A stretch of 64,000 bases of DNA from Chitinophaga qingshengii. Lineage in GTDB: Bacteria > Bacteroidota > Bacteroidia > Chitinophagales > Chitinophagaceae. The stretch is from the NCBI RefSeq assembly GCF_014529935.1, contig NZ_JACVFC010000001.1:992001-1056000 (forward strand), read 5' to 3'. Below are positions 1 to 8,838 of this stretch, one piece after another; position 1 is the stretch's first letter; each line of letters starts with the position of its first letter. The position numbers and the translations under genes are program-made. The notes below the pieces were generated by a model. It was given only the letters and a program-made list of their open reading frames with translations. It did not search any database and was not told where the DNA came from.

Positions 1-2
1 AA

Positions 3-299
3 CAACTCGACCAGCTGCCGGACCTGCCGATGAAAAGCCCTACCCTGCTGAAGCTGGACGTACAGGGATTTGAACAGGAAGTGCTGCGCGGGGCTTCCGC
101 CACCTTACGGCAAATAGACTATCTCTTGTTTGAAACCTCTTTTATTCCGATGTACAATGGAGAACCCCTGTTTGATGAGATGCATCATTTTGTAAAATCG
201 CTTGGATTTGATTTCATAGCACCGGTCGGATTTCTCCAGTCCGACAACCTGCAGATCCTCCAAATGGATCTCTTGTACCAGCGAAGAGATAATTGTTAG
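3..299 (+). CDS. FkbM family methyltransferase, C-terminal fragment (gene begins before the window)
   Basis: Open reading frame running in from the left edge and stopping at 297-299. The visible 98 residues carry the FkbM signature LLKLDVQGFEQEVLRGA, the segment that follows the SAM-binding core in FkbM-type O-methyltransferases. The N-terminal SAM motif I lies outside the window, so substrate cannot be judged. It sits upstream of an initiating sugar transferase and a glycosyltransferase, all on the same strand, so methylation of a cell-surface or secreted polysaccharide is the natural inference. A second, complete FkbM gene lies at 2956-3786 on the other strand. Confidence 0.85.
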   Translation, partial: QLDQLPDLPMKSPTLLKLDVQGFEQEVLRGASATLRQIDYLLFETSFIPMYNGEPLFDEMHHFVKSLGFDFIAPVGFLQSDNLQILQMDLLYQRRDNC

Positions 300-343
300 A
301 AGAATCGGTACGTGATTAACTAATCGTTTATGCATATCTGATT

Positions 344-1741
344 ATGAAAACCGCCCTTAATGTCCCCCTACTGCTCCGGCAACTGGTAGATTGCCTGGTA
401 CTTACGACAGCTTATCTGCTGGCTCAGCAGACTGTTGCAGTTTTTCAGCATATTTCCCATAACCCCTTCAATGTTGTTGGCTGGTGCATCAGTCTCACGG
501 CCTGGCTCATCGCCGGGTCATACCTGCACCTGTACGACGATTTCCGCTCCCGCCCCTTTTCCTATGAGTTTATGGCCATCGTTAAAACACTGCTGATGCA
601 TTTTTGTATCCTGACGTTTGTCATATTCTACTTCTTCAAACTGTTTTATTCTCCCAGAGCCTTCATTGGCATATACAGCGCCTATATATTCGTTGGTATG
701 ATGTTTTCTAAAATCCTGATCAAAAAACTATTTCTCCGTATCAGGATGAAAGGTTACAATATGAAAAACATACTGATCGTAGGCGCCGGGGAAACAGCAA
801 TGCACTTCCACAATACCATTGCTTCCAATGATCATTATGGATATCAATGCGTGGGGTTTGTAGATAATACGCCCAATCAATCTATCAATGGTAAATACCT
901 GGGACCTCTTTCTTCGCTCGGGCATATCCTTGAAAATCATGAGATCGACGACGTAGTGCTGGCTATTCCGGAAAGCAGCCGGGAAGAAACGGAAAGCATC
1001 ATCATTGCCAGTGAGAAAGCGGCCAAAAGGGTGAAGATCATCGCCGATTGTTACCAGCACTGCACCGCTACGGTGAGTATGAGCCTGTTCGGGCATTTCC
1101 CGGTCATCACCATTCACTCTTCCCCGCTGGACCATACCGGTAATCAACAGTTCAAACGCCTGTTTGACATCTGTTTCACCCTTTGTCTGCTGATCACCTT
1201 TTCCTGGTTATTTATATTGATTGCTATACTGATAAAAATTTCTTCTCCCGGACCTGCTATCTATAAACAGGAGAGATGGGGACTGAAAAATAAAAAACTG
1301 ACCTTTTATAAGTTCAGGACCATGAAAATGAACAGTGAATGTAACAGCGATGGCACCTTTCAACCTACGCTGCGCAACGACCCACGGGTAACCAGGATCG
1401 GTAAGTTTCTGCGGCGTACCAACCTCGACGAACTGCCACAATTTTTCAACGTCTTAAAAGGTGATATGTCTTTCGTCGGCCCGCGGCCACATGTTACTCC
1501 CATCCACCTGGAATTGCAGAAAACAGTGCAGCACTATATGCTGCGTCACCTGGTAAAGCCCGGCATCACCGGCTGGGCTCAGGTGAATGGCTGTCGCGGT
1601 GAAAGCGAACGGCTGGACCGGCAACAGCAACGTATCAACATGGATATCTGGTATATCGAGAACTACAGTTTCTGGCTCGATTGTCAGATCATTTTTCAAA
1701 CCATCGTGAATATGATTAAAGGAGATAAAAATGCCTATTGA
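344..1741 (+). CDS. Undecaprenyl-phosphate sugar phosphotransferase (exopolysaccharide initiating transferase, WcaJ/EpsL-like)
   Basis: A 465-residue polyisoprenyl-phosphate hexose-1-phosphate transferase that would load the first sugar onto undecaprenyl phosphate in the inner membrane. Order of parts: about four hydrophobic segments in residues 10-135; a Rossmann-like domain starting near residue 140 ([11 protein letters not shown]); a further membrane segment near 270-300; then the catalytic bacterial sugar transferase domain with KFRTM (about 322), [20 protein letters not shown] (about 360-378) and [12 protein letters not shown]. Length fits the family. The stop codon overlaps the start of the next glycosyltransferase by 11 bp, so the two are translationally coupled. 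The particular sugar cannot be read from the sequence. Confidence 0.93.
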   Translation: MKTALNVPLLLRQLVDCLVLTTAYLLAQQTVAVFQHISHNPFNVVGWCISLTAWLIAGSYLHLYDDFRSRPFSYEFMAIVKTLLMHFCILTFVIFYFFKLFYSPRAFIGIYSAYIFVGMMFSKILIKKLFLRIRMKGYNMKNILIVGAGETAMHFHNTIASNDHYGYQCVGFVDNTPNQSINGKYLGPLSSLGHILENHEIDDVVLAIPESSREETESIIIASEKAAKRVKIIADCYQHCTATVSMSLFGHFPVITIHSSPLDHTGNQQFKRLFDICFTLCLLITFSWLFILIAILIKISSPGPAIYKQERWGLKNKKLTFYKFRTMKMNSECNSDGTFQPTLRNDPRVTRIGKFLRRTNLDELPQFFNVLKGDMSFVGPRPHVTPIHLELQKTVQHYMLRHLVKPGITGWAQVNGCRGESERLDRQQQRINMDIWYIENYSFWLDCQIIFQTIVNMIKGDKNAY

Positions 1742-2996
1742 AATAAAGCCCTCCGGTAAACGTATCCTGATGATCACCACCAACTATGCACCGGAGCCCA
1801 ATGGCACCGGTAAATACAACGGTGAACTCATCAACTGGCTGGCCGCCAGGGGTTACGACTGTACCGTACTCACCACCTATCCCTATTATCCCGAATGGCA
1901 GGTCAGCGCGGCCTACCGTCCTAAAAAGTATTTTTTCTCCCGGGAATATATCGCCGGTGAAAGCAGGCCCGTGCGGGTGTATCGTTGTCCGCATTACGTA
2001 CCCGCGTTGCCTTCCGGGAAAAAACGGGTGCTGCAGGATTTCAGTTTCAGTCTCGCTGCCTCCGGAAAAATGATGCACCTGTTGCTGCAACGCCGTTACG
2101 ACGTGGTGATCACCATTGCTCCTTCGTTTCACCTCGGATTACTCGCCGCCGGCTACAAAACGTTGAGGCGTACCCGTTTTATTTACCATGTGCAGGACAT
2201 GCAGATAGAAGCCGCGCGCAACCTGGGTATGCTGCGTTCTCCGTGGTTATTGCAGCAGCTCTTCCGGCTGGAAAAATTTATTCTCCGGAAGGCAGATGTG
2301 GTGTCCTCCATTTCCCCGCAAATGGTGAGCAGTATTGCCGCCAAAGCCAATCGTGATGTACAGCTGTTTCCCAACTGGGTAGACGTCACGCGTTACTTTC
2401 CCATAAACAACCGTGCCGCGTTAAAGGAACAATTTGGTTTTCCGGCAGATAGTAAAATAATATTATACTCCGGTGCGCTGGGTGAAAAGCAGGGACTGGA
2501 AACCATGCTGGCGGCCGCCCGGCAGCTAAAGCATGATCGCTGTCTGCGTTTTGTGATTTGTGGCGACGGGCCTTACAAACAACAACTGGCAGCGCTGGCG
2601 GCCGAATGGGGACTAAAGAATATCTCGTTTCTGCCCTTACAGCCCGCGTCTCGTTTCAACCTGTTCCTGAACATGGCCGACCTGCACCTGGTGATCCAGA
2701 AAGGACAGGCCAGCGACCTGGTGATGCCTTCCAAACTGACGACTATACTGGCGGTAGGCGGCGTACCTATTGTAACCGCCAATGAAGGCTCCGGTTTGTA
2801 CGAGCTGATCAGCAAACACCGTATAGGCATTGCCGTGAAAGCAGATGATGCCACGGCGCTAAGTACCGCGATTGTAAAAGCATTACAGGAAGAAACAGTA
2901 GTAATGGCGGAGAATGCCCGTCGCTATGCATTGGAGCAACTGGCCCTCGACGGGATCATGGAACGTTTTGAACGAACGATTTTGCAGGCGCCTTGA
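1731..2996 (+). CDS. Glycosyltransferase family 4, WcaI-like (colanic-acid type)
   Basis: 421 residues with GT-B architecture. The N-terminus has the WcaI-like block ITTNYAPEPNGTGKYN (acceptor side), and the C-terminal half has the donor-binding segment from about residue 240 (ILYSGALGEKQGLE, VICGDGPYKQQL, SDLVMPSKLTTILAVGGVPI). It is a cytoplasmic or membrane-associated enzyme adding a sugar to a lipid-linked exopolysaccharide repeat. The start is preceded by GGAG at 1721-1724 and overlaps the preceding gene by 11 bp, indicating one operon. Its 3' end overlaps the convergent FkbM gene by 41 bp, so no terminator separates them. The sugar specificity is unknown. Confidence 0.9.
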   Translation: MPIEIKPSGKRILMITTNYAPEPNGTGKYNGELINWLAARGYDCTVLTTYPYYPEWQVSAAYRPKKYFFSREYIAGESRPVRVYRCPHYVPALPSGKKRVLQDFSFSLAASGKMMHLLLQRRYDVVITIAPSFHLGLLAAGYKTLRRTRFIYHVQDMQIEAARNLGMLRSPWLLQQLFRLEKFILRKADVVSSISPQMVSSIAAKANRDVQLFPNWVDVTRYFPINNRAALKEQFGFPADSKIILYSGALGEKQGLETMLAAARQLKHDRCLRFVICGDGPYKQQLAALAAEWGLKNISFLPLQPASRFNLFLNMADLHLVIQKGQASDLVMPSKLTTILAVGGVPIVTANEGSGLYELISKHRIGIAVKADDATALSTAIVKALQEETVVMAENARRYALEQLALDGIMERFERTILQAP

Positions 2997-3786
2997 TGGC
3001 CACGATATTCTGGAAAGAAAAAATTTCATAGTGGGCGGGGTTGTATTTACCAAGGGGTTGCAGTCCATCCGGTAATAAACGATAAAAATGATATCCCGGC
3101 AGGAGATCGATAATATCTTTAAAAAAGGTGCGGGATATTACATTCATCTCATTAAATTCTATCTGTATCACTTTTACCATACCAGCGGCAATACACTGCC
3201 GGGCTCCTTTCAGCACGGGCAATTCATGCCCTTCCGTATCAATTTTCAACAGGGCGATCTCCCTGATTTCCCGGGAATATACAAAATCATCCAGCGTAGT
3301 TTGGGTAATAGCCACTTCTTCCGCCACACCATCGTGTAATGTTTCAATTACTTCCCGGTACATGCTGGCATGTTCAGAGCCACCGGCGCCGGAATAATCG
3401 TAGATCACGGTATTGGTTTCCTCTTCGCCGGCAGCCATCTTAACGGGTATAAAATCATTTTTGCCGGCGCTGATCTTCAGCTTCTGATAGGCGACCGGAT
3501 GGGGTTCAAAAGCAAAAATAGGCAGGTGTATATCATATCGCCGCAGCATCTCGGAATAGTTCCCCACATTGGCGCCAATATCGAAGATAACGCCGGAGGC
3601 TAACATCCCTTTTCGTTTCAGGTATCGGATAAATGCTCTTTCTCCTGAAACCCGTTCATTTTCGTGGTTTCGGATGCCTAGTCCCCACATGCTGATTTTG
3701 TAAACGATGAGGTGCAGGGGATAAAACAATTTTCTAACAAACAAAAAAACGAATAACTGCTTGAAGGCACGATTCACTATGTGCAT
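2956..3786 (-). CDS. FkbM family SAM-dependent methyltransferase
   Basis: 276 residues. SAM motif I reads GVIFDIGANVGNYS (about residues 65-78), followed by FAFEPHP and the FkbM block LLKIDTEGHELPVLKGA (about 180-196). These are diagnostic for the family, which methylates sugar hydroxyls and some natural products. The N-terminal ~30 residues are basic and hydrophobic. The gene faces the exopolysaccharide genes and overlaps WcaI tail-to-tail by 41 bp. It lies downstream, on the same strand, of the hydroxyproline operon but is separated from it by the strong hairpin at 3929-3974. A role in decorating the polysaccharide made by the convergent genes is inferred from position only. Confidence 0.88.
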   Translation of the reverse strand: MHIVNRAFKQLFVFLFVRKLFYPLHLIVYKISMWGLGIRNHENERVSGERAFIRYLKRKGMLASGVIFDIGANVGNYSEMLRRYDIHLPIFAFEPHPVAYQKLKISAGKNDFIPVKMAAGEEETNTVIYDYSGAGGSEHASMYREVIETLHDGVAEEVAITQTTLDDFVYSREIREIALLKIDTEGHELPVLKGARQCIAAGMVKVIQIEFNEMNVISRTFFKDIIDLLPGYHFYRLLPDGLQPLGKYNPAHYEIFSFQNIVAIKAPAKSFVQNVP

Positions 3787-3928
3787 ATGTTTCCGGTATT
3801 AAAGGGTAAATATTGCAGTCATTAATACAACATGAAGATACGTCCTTAATAAGGACAAACAGCCATTCATTTTGTTCATTCCCTTATGTAAAAACCGGTC
3901 TGATCAACATCAGAAAGGAGTCCTTATT

Positions 3929-3974
3929 AAACGACAAAACCTTTAAACGGGGTAGTTTAAAGGCTTTGTCGTTT
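3929..3974. terminator. Strong hairpin terminator ending the hydroxyproline operon
   Basis: Arms 3929-3948 and 3955-3974 pair over 20 bp with a single mismatch on the plus strand (a G-T wobble on the minus strand), closing a 6-nt loop at 3949-3954. It lies 22 bp beyond the stop of the minus-strand dehydrogenase gene and upstream of the minus-strand FkbM gene, so it most likely stops transcription of the hydroxyproline operon. T-rich sequence flanks both sides. Confidence 0.8.
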
Positions 3975-3995
3975 TGTTTCATTTTACGCGGGCTT

Positions 3996-5246
3996 TCACC
4001 GCTCAAACCGTTCCGGATGGAAAGGTTGCAGGTCCATCGATGTTGGTTGGCCAGCGACCAGTTCAGCCACCAGTTTACCGGTAGCTGCACCGAGACTGAT
4101 ACCCAGCATCGAGTGACCGGTGGCAACTGTCACATTGCGATAACGCGACAGGTTGCCGATATAAGGCAGGCCATCGGCGCTGCAGGGACGGTAACCGTAC
4201 CATACCTGGTCTGCCGGTGGCACTGCCATATCAAAACCGGGGAAGTACCGTTTCACCGAATCGAAGATACCCTGCACGCGCCGCATCCGCGGCGGAGTAT
4301 GCAACGGGGTGATTTCCATGGTACCACCGAAGCGGATTTTATTGCCATCCATCGGGGAGATAGCCACCCTCGCTTCACTGAGGATGATGGAATGATGCAC
4401 TTTAAAAGGTGTATTCTCAAAGGTGACGGAATAGCCCCTGCCGCCTACCATAGGGATGTTGAGTCCAAACTGCCGGGCTAAGGCAGTACTCCACACACCG
4501 GCGGCCAGTACTACATGGTCCGCTTCATGGGTAGCAGCGCCGGAGCGCACCCCCGTGATCCGGTTACCGGCCGTCACAAAGCCGTTCACCTCCTGCTCCC
4601 GCAGGAACTGAACCCCTTTTTTTTCGAGGAAGGTCAACAGGCTGCGCATCAGCAAATTGGGATACAACTGCGAATCGCCGGGAAAATACACCGCGCCCAA
4701 AGCCTCCATAGGCATGTCCGGCTCCATTTGCGACAACTGCTCCCTATTCAGCAAGCGGGCTTCTATACCCAATGCAGCCGCTTCTTTGATGGTATCCTGT
4801 GCATGATGTGCGTTCTGCTCCGTTTGAAACAGTTCCATCATACCGATAGGCGCGTAGGCGAAATCAAGCCCAGGTACGGCAGCCCATGATTCGTAAAGCT
4901 GTTTGCTCAGCAGGGCAATATCACGCAGCGGCACGGCCGAACGCTCCACATGTTGTTTGGTAGCGCTTTTCATGAATTTCAGTCCCCAGTTGACCAGGTC
5001 GCGGTTAAGGGAAGGCTGGATATAAAACGGACTGGAGGCATTGAGCATCCATTTAAGTCCCTGCCGGATAATGCCCGGCGTAGCCAGGGGTACAAAATGG
5101 CTGGGACAAACATAGCCGGCATTACCATAGGAACAGCCCTGCAGCAGGTCGCCACGGTCAATGACAGTAACGCTGTAACCTGCCTGTTGCAGGTAAAAAG
5201 CGCTACCCAGCCCGATAATGCCGCCGCCGATGATGATTACTTTCAT
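3996..5246 (-). CDS. D-hydroxyproline dehydrogenase-like FAD-dependent oxidoreductase (DAO family)
   Basis: 416 residues. The N-terminal FAD dinucleotide-binding motif is IIIGGGIIGLGSAFYLQQAG (residues 4-23), and the C-terminal part holds the DAO-family block GYRPCSADGLPYIG and TGHSMLGISLGAATG. In this operon it most plausibly oxidises cis-4-hydroxy-D-proline to 1-pyrroline-4-hydroxy-2-carboxylate, step 2 of trans-4-hydroxy-L-proline breakdown. It starts 4 bp after the epimerase stop codon and is the last gene of the operon. A generic D-amino-acid dehydrogenase is the alternative if read in isolation; the neighbouring epimerase, deaminase and semialdehyde dehydrogenase favour D-hydroxyproline. 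Confidence 0.88.
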   Translation of the reverse strand: MKVIIIGGGIIGLGSAFYLQQAGYSVTVIDRGDLLQGCSYGNAGYVCPSHFVPLATPGIIRQGLKWMLNASSPFYIQPSLNRDLVNWGLKFMKSATKQHVERSAVPLRDIALLSKQLYESWAAVPGLDFAYAPIGMMELFQTEQNAHHAQDTIKEAAALGIEARLLNREQLSQMEPDMPMEALGAVYFPGDSQLYPNLLMRSLLTFLEKKGVQFLREQEVNGFVTAGNRITGVRSGAATHEADHVVLAAGVWSTALARQFGLNIPMVGGRGYSVTFENTPFKVHHSIILSEARVAISPMDGNKIRFGGTMEITPLHTPPRMRRVQGIFDSVKRYFPGFDMAVPPADQVWYGYRPCSADGLPYIGNLSRYRNVTVATGHSMLGISLGAATGKLVAELVAGQPTSMDLQPFHPERFER

Positions 5247-5250
5247 AGTA

Positions 5251-6252
5251 TCAGATTACCTGTAGTCCGTAAGCGTAAGGATCGTCTTCCGGATCAATAG
5301 AAATAGTGTTGTATCCATATACCCTGGCCCATCCTTCGATGCTGGGACGGATAGCCGGCATGCCACCTATGGTGGTCTCCTCTTCTATCCTGCCGGTGAA
5401 GCGGGAACCGATGATGCTTTCATGTACAAAAGCATCGCCGCTTTTCAGCTTTCCTTTGGCATACCATTGCGCCATCCTTGCGGAGGTACCGGTACCACAG
5501 GGAGAACGGTCAATCGCTTTATCGCCATAAAACACCGCATTGCGTGCCGTGGAAGTGGAATCCAATACAGCGCCCGTCCACAGCACATGCGAGCAACCAT
5601 TGATCTGCGGATTGTCCGGATGCACGAAACTGCGGTTTTCGTTGATCCGTTTCCGTAGTTCCCTGGCCCAACCGATCAATTGGGAAGCAGTGAAATGTTC
5701 CAGTCCCGGGAAACGTTCCTGTACATCCACGATGGCGTAGAAGTTGCCGCCATAAGCCACATCGACTGTCAGCGGGCCCAGATCGGGGCAATCTACCACG
5801 ATACCGGTAGCCGCCAGGTAAGACGGAACATTGGTGAGCTTCACGCTTTTCACTTTGTTACCCTGCTGCTGGTATTTTACTTCCACCAATCCGGCAGGTG
5901 TTTCCATTCTTACCCGTCCCCGTGTCTGCGGATGAATGAGCCCTTCTTCAATAGCGATCGTAATGGTACCGATAGTGCCATGGCCGCACATAGGCAGACA
6001 GCCGCTGGTTTCGATAAAAAGCACTGCCACATCATTGGCCGGATCATGAGGCGGATACAGGATACTGCCGCTCATCATGTCGTGGCCGCGGGGTTCAAAC
6101 ATCAGGCCTTTCCTGATCCAGTCGTACTCACGGAGAAAGTGGTCTCGTTTTTCGCTCATATTACTGCCTTTCAGGACAGGGCCACCGCCGGCCACCAGCC
6201 TGACGGGGTTACCGCAGGTATGTGCATCGATGCAGAAAAAAGTATGCTTCAA
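5251..6252 (-). CDS. 4-hydroxyproline 2-epimerase (proline racemase family)
   Basis: 333 residues, step 1 of the pathway: trans-4-hydroxy-L-proline to cis-4-hydroxy-D-proline. The two catalytic cysteines of epimerases and racemases are both present, Cys89 in MCGHGTIG and Cys252 in DRSPCGTG. This argues against a 3-hydroxyproline dehydratase, in which one is replaced by Ser or Thr. The N-terminus MKHTFFCIDAHTCGNPVRLV matches the family beginning, but its start codon at 6250-6252 is TTG. An in-frame stop precedes it with no ATG between, so a TTG start is likely. It lies 37 bp after the aldehyde dehydrogenase. Confidence 0.93.
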   Translation of the reverse strand: MKHTFFCIDAHTCGNPVRLVAGGGPVLKGSNMSEKRDHFLREYDWIRKGLMFEPRGHDMMSGSILYPPHDPANDVAVLFIETSGCLPMCGHGTIGTITIAIEEGLIHPQTRGRVRMETPAGLVEVKYQQQGNKVKSVKLTNVPSYLAATGIVVDCPDLGPLTVDVAYGGNFYAIVDVQERFPGLEHFTASQLIGWARELRKRINENRSFVHPDNPQINGCSHVLWTGAVLDSTSTARNAVFYGDKAIDRSPCGTGTSARMAQWYAKGKLKSGDAFVHESIIGSRFTGRIEEETTIGGMPAIRPSIEGWARVYGYNTISIDPEDDPYAYGLQVI

Positions 6253-6289
6253 GTGGATATAATTTGCTGGTTAATAAAATGGCACGCGC

Positions 6290-7714
6290 TTAACGGGTGA
6301 ACTGGTTATCCACCAAACGCCATATAGCACGGGGGTTGGCGGACTTGAGTTCATCCGGCAGCAGCGTGTCCGGGAACTGCTGGAAACATACCGGTCTTAC
6401 CCAGCGACGGATAGCCGCAGTACCGACGGAAGTGAAACGGGCGTCAGTAGTGGCCGGATAGGGACCGCCATGTACCATGGCAGCGCATACTTCCACACCG
6501 GTAGGGGGTCCATTCAGGATGATACGGCCGGCGAGGGTGATTTGTACATCGATGACTTCCTGCCATTGGGCGAGGTCTTCATCGGTAGCCATCACGCTGG
6601 TGGTGAGCTGCCCTTTCAGGCTGCGCAGCACGGCCAGGAGTTCCGTTTTGTCTTTACAGTTAACAAGCAGCGCATGTGGTCCGAATACTTCTTCCCTTAG
6701 TACCGGGTTGGCCAGAAGGGCAGCGCCTGTAGTAAGTGCCAGCGACGGCCGTACTGCGTCGTCGTCGAAATCGGGTACCGGTGCGGATGGCAGTGTTACC
6801 TCACTGTTTGCAAACATACGACTACGGCCCTGGATAAACGAAGTACGAATGCCGGGATGCAACATTTTCTGCGGCGCCGTTTTTTCCAGCGCAGCACCCA
6901 GCTGTTGCTGGAACTGCGTAAAAGCAGGGCTTTCCAGCCCTATCAGCAAACCGGGATTGGTACAAAATTGCCCGGCTCCGAGCGCAATGGAGGCGGCAAA
7001 GGTCTCCGCCAGTTCCCCGCTACGGGTATGCAGCGCCTGCGGCAGAAACACCACCGGGTTCACACTGCCCATCTCGGCAAAAACAGGGATCGGGTTCTCC
7101 CGCTCCGCCGCATAGGCGCAGAGGGCTTTACCGCCCTGTAAGGAACCGGTAAAGCCAACGCCTGAGGTATAGGGATGAACGACCAGTGCTTTGCCGGTAT
7201 GATAGTCGCCGGTAACATGTTGCACCGTATGCACGGGCATACCGCATTGCGCCACAGCCGCCTGTATCGCTTCAAAAACCAATAAAGACGTACGGGCATG
7301 CGCCGGATGACCTTTCACCACCACGGTAGCACCGGCGGCCAGTGCGCTGGCGGTATCACCGCCGGCAGTGGAGAAAGCAAAAGGAAAATTACTGGCGCCA
7401 AATACCACTACCGGTCCTACCGGCAACAACATCCGCCGGATATTGGGGGTGGTGTCTATCACGGCTTCCACCCAGCTGCCTTCTTTTATCAGGTCGGCAA
7501 AACGTTGCAGCTGTGTGGTGGTGCGTACGATTTCGCCATTCAGCCTGGCCGCAGGCAGATTGGTTTCTTCTCCGGCAGCCTGCACCAGTACTTCGCGCCG
7601 GGCGGTGATCTCCGCACCGATGGCTTCCAGGAAAGCCGCCCGTTGTACGGGCGGAATATCTTTATACTGTTCGTAGGCTGTGGCAGCCTGTTGCATTATC
7701 TGATCTATCTGCAT
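6290..7714 (-). CDS. 2,5-dioxovalerate (alpha-ketoglutarate semialdehyde) dehydrogenase
   Basis: 474-residue NAD(P)-dependent aldehyde dehydrogenase. The nucleotide-binding and catalytic segments are visible: VFGASNFPFAFSTAGGDTAS, VGFTGSLQGGKAL, the general-base glutamate in FAEMGSVNPV and the catalytic cysteine in GAGQFCTNPG. These are typical of the KGSADH branch that makes 2-oxoglutarate. As step 4 of hydroxyproline degradation it delivers carbon to the TCA cycle. The gene starts 10 bp after the deaminase stop and is followed by the epimerase after 37 bp, consistent with one transcript. Confidence 0.9.
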   Translation of the reverse strand: MQIDQIMQQAATAYEQYKDIPPVQRAAFLEAIGAEITARREVLVQAAGEETNLPAARLNGEIVRTTTQLQRFADLIKEGSWVEAVIDTTPNIRRMLLPVGPVVVFGASNFPFAFSTAGGDTASALAAGATVVVKGHPAHARTSLLVFEAIQAAVAQCGMPVHTVQHVTGDYHTGKALVVHPYTSGVGFTGSLQGGKALCAYAAERENPIPVFAEMGSVNPVVFLPQALHTRSGELAETFAASIALGAGQFCTNPGLLIGLESPAFTQFQQQLGAALEKTAPQKMLHPGIRTSFIQGRSRMFANSEVTLPSAPVPDFDDDAVRPSLALTTGAALLANPVLREEVFGPHALLVNCKDKTELLAVLRSLKGQLTTSVMATDEDLAQWQEVIDVQITLAGRIILNGPPTGVEVCAAMVHGGPYPATTDARFTSVGTAAIRRWVRPVCFQQFPDTLLPDELKSANPRAIWRLVDNQFTR

Positions 7715-7724
7715 CCTGTTGAAA

Positions 7725-8642
7725 TTATAGAGAGAGATAATCGGGCAGTACAGGGCGTTGGGCTACTGCCGTACGTATTACCTGCAGCACTTTTTCCCTT
7801 TCGGCACCCTCCAGTACTAAACGCGGCGCTCTTACGAATTCGCTGCCCAGTCCTACTTCGGCTTCCGCCAGCTTGATAAATTGTACCAGTTTGGGATACA
7901 GGTCCAGCTCCAGCAGTGGCAGGAACCAGCGATAGATATCCAGCGCTTCTTTAACCCTGCCGGCCTTTACCAGGCGGTAAATGGCTACTGTCTCCGCAGG
8001 GAAAGCATCTACCAGTCCGCCTACCCAGCCATGCGCGCCCAGTACCATTTCTTCCAGTGCTAACGTGTCGAGACCGCATAATATTTTAAAGCGGTCGCCA
8101 AAACGGTTAATCATCCGTGTTACATTGGATACGTCGCGGGTAGATTCTTTAACCGCCTGGATATTAGGCAGTTCCTGCAGCTGGTCAAAGATATCGAGGG
8201 TGACTTCAATTTTATAATCGACAGGATTATTATATACCATGATGGGCAGGTCGGTGGAAGCGGCTACGGTTTTAAACCAGGTAGCGGTTTCGCGGTCGTC
8301 GCTGCGGTAGCGCATAGGTGGCAGCAGCATAATACCGGAAGCGCCCCATTTTTTGACTAACCCGGCCTGACGGATGGCTTCACGGGTAGCGCCTTCGGCG
8401 ATGTTTACCACAACGGGAATTTTACCGGCTACTTTTTCTACGGTGAATTTTGTCAGGGATTCTTTTTCAGCCGTTGTCAGCGTACTGGCTTCTCCCAGTG
8501 AACCGCCGAGGATAATACCATCAATACCGGCTGCCAGCTGAGCCTGCAGATTTTTCTCAAACAAGGGGAGGTCCAGTTCATCGCCTGCGGTAAATTTGGT
8601 AGTGATGGCGGGAAATACGCCTTTCCATTCGATAGACATCAT
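7725..8642 (-). CDS. 1-pyrroline-4-hydroxy-2-carboxylate deaminase-like protein (DapA/NAL superfamily)
   Basis: About 305 residues, a class I aldolase-type TIM barrel of the dihydrodipicolinate synthase family. Visible motifs are GGSLGEASTLTTAEK, the tyrosine segment MVYNNPVDYK and the Schiff-base lysine in QAVKESTRD. In this operon it most likely deaminates and dehydrates 1-pyrroline-4-hydroxy-2-carboxylate to alpha-ketoglutarate semialdehyde (step 3). The reading frame can be extended to a TTG at 8660, but the ATG ATG pair at 8637-8642, with GAGGAAA about 13 nt upstream, is a better start. It is the first gene of the operon, divergent from the AraC regulator. Confidence 0.88.
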   Translation of the reverse strand: MMSIEWKGVFPAITTKFTAGDELDLPLFEKNLQAQLAAGIDGIILGGSLGEASTLTTAEKESLTKFTVEKVAGKIPVVVNIAEGATREAIRQAGLVKKWGASGIMLLPPMRYRSDDRETATWFKTVAASTDLPIMVYNNPVDYKIEVTLDIFDQLQELPNIQAVKESTRDVSNVTRMINRFGDRFKILCGLDTLALEEMVLGAHGWVGGLVDAFPAETVAIYRLVKAGRVKEALDIYRWFLPLLELDLYPKLVQFIKLAEAEVGLGSEFVRAPRLVLEGAEREKVLQVIRTAVAQRPVLPDYLSL

Positions 8643-8838
8643 GTTTTCTTTTTTCCTCAAAAATATCCCGGACGCCCGCAGGCGGCTTTCCCGATAGTAA
8701 TCAATTATAGCCTGATATTAACCAGTTTTGAAAAAAACAGGCATACCTTACCGTTTTTTAACCAGTTCCCCGACCAAGCGGTTACAATACGGTTAATATT
8801 CGTAATATTGACCCATTCACCAACAATCCGCCAATGTT
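8643..8838. promoter_or_regulatory. Divergent promoter region between hydroxyproline operon and araC-type regulator
   Basis: 196 bp, AT-rich, between two divergent starts, so both promoters and the regulator binding sites must lie here. For the regulator, TAATATTG at 8803-8810 is one base away from the Bacteroidota -7 consensus TAnnTTTG and lies 29 bp before the ATG. No clear direct repeats for AraC binding could be picked out by eye. Confidence 0.5.
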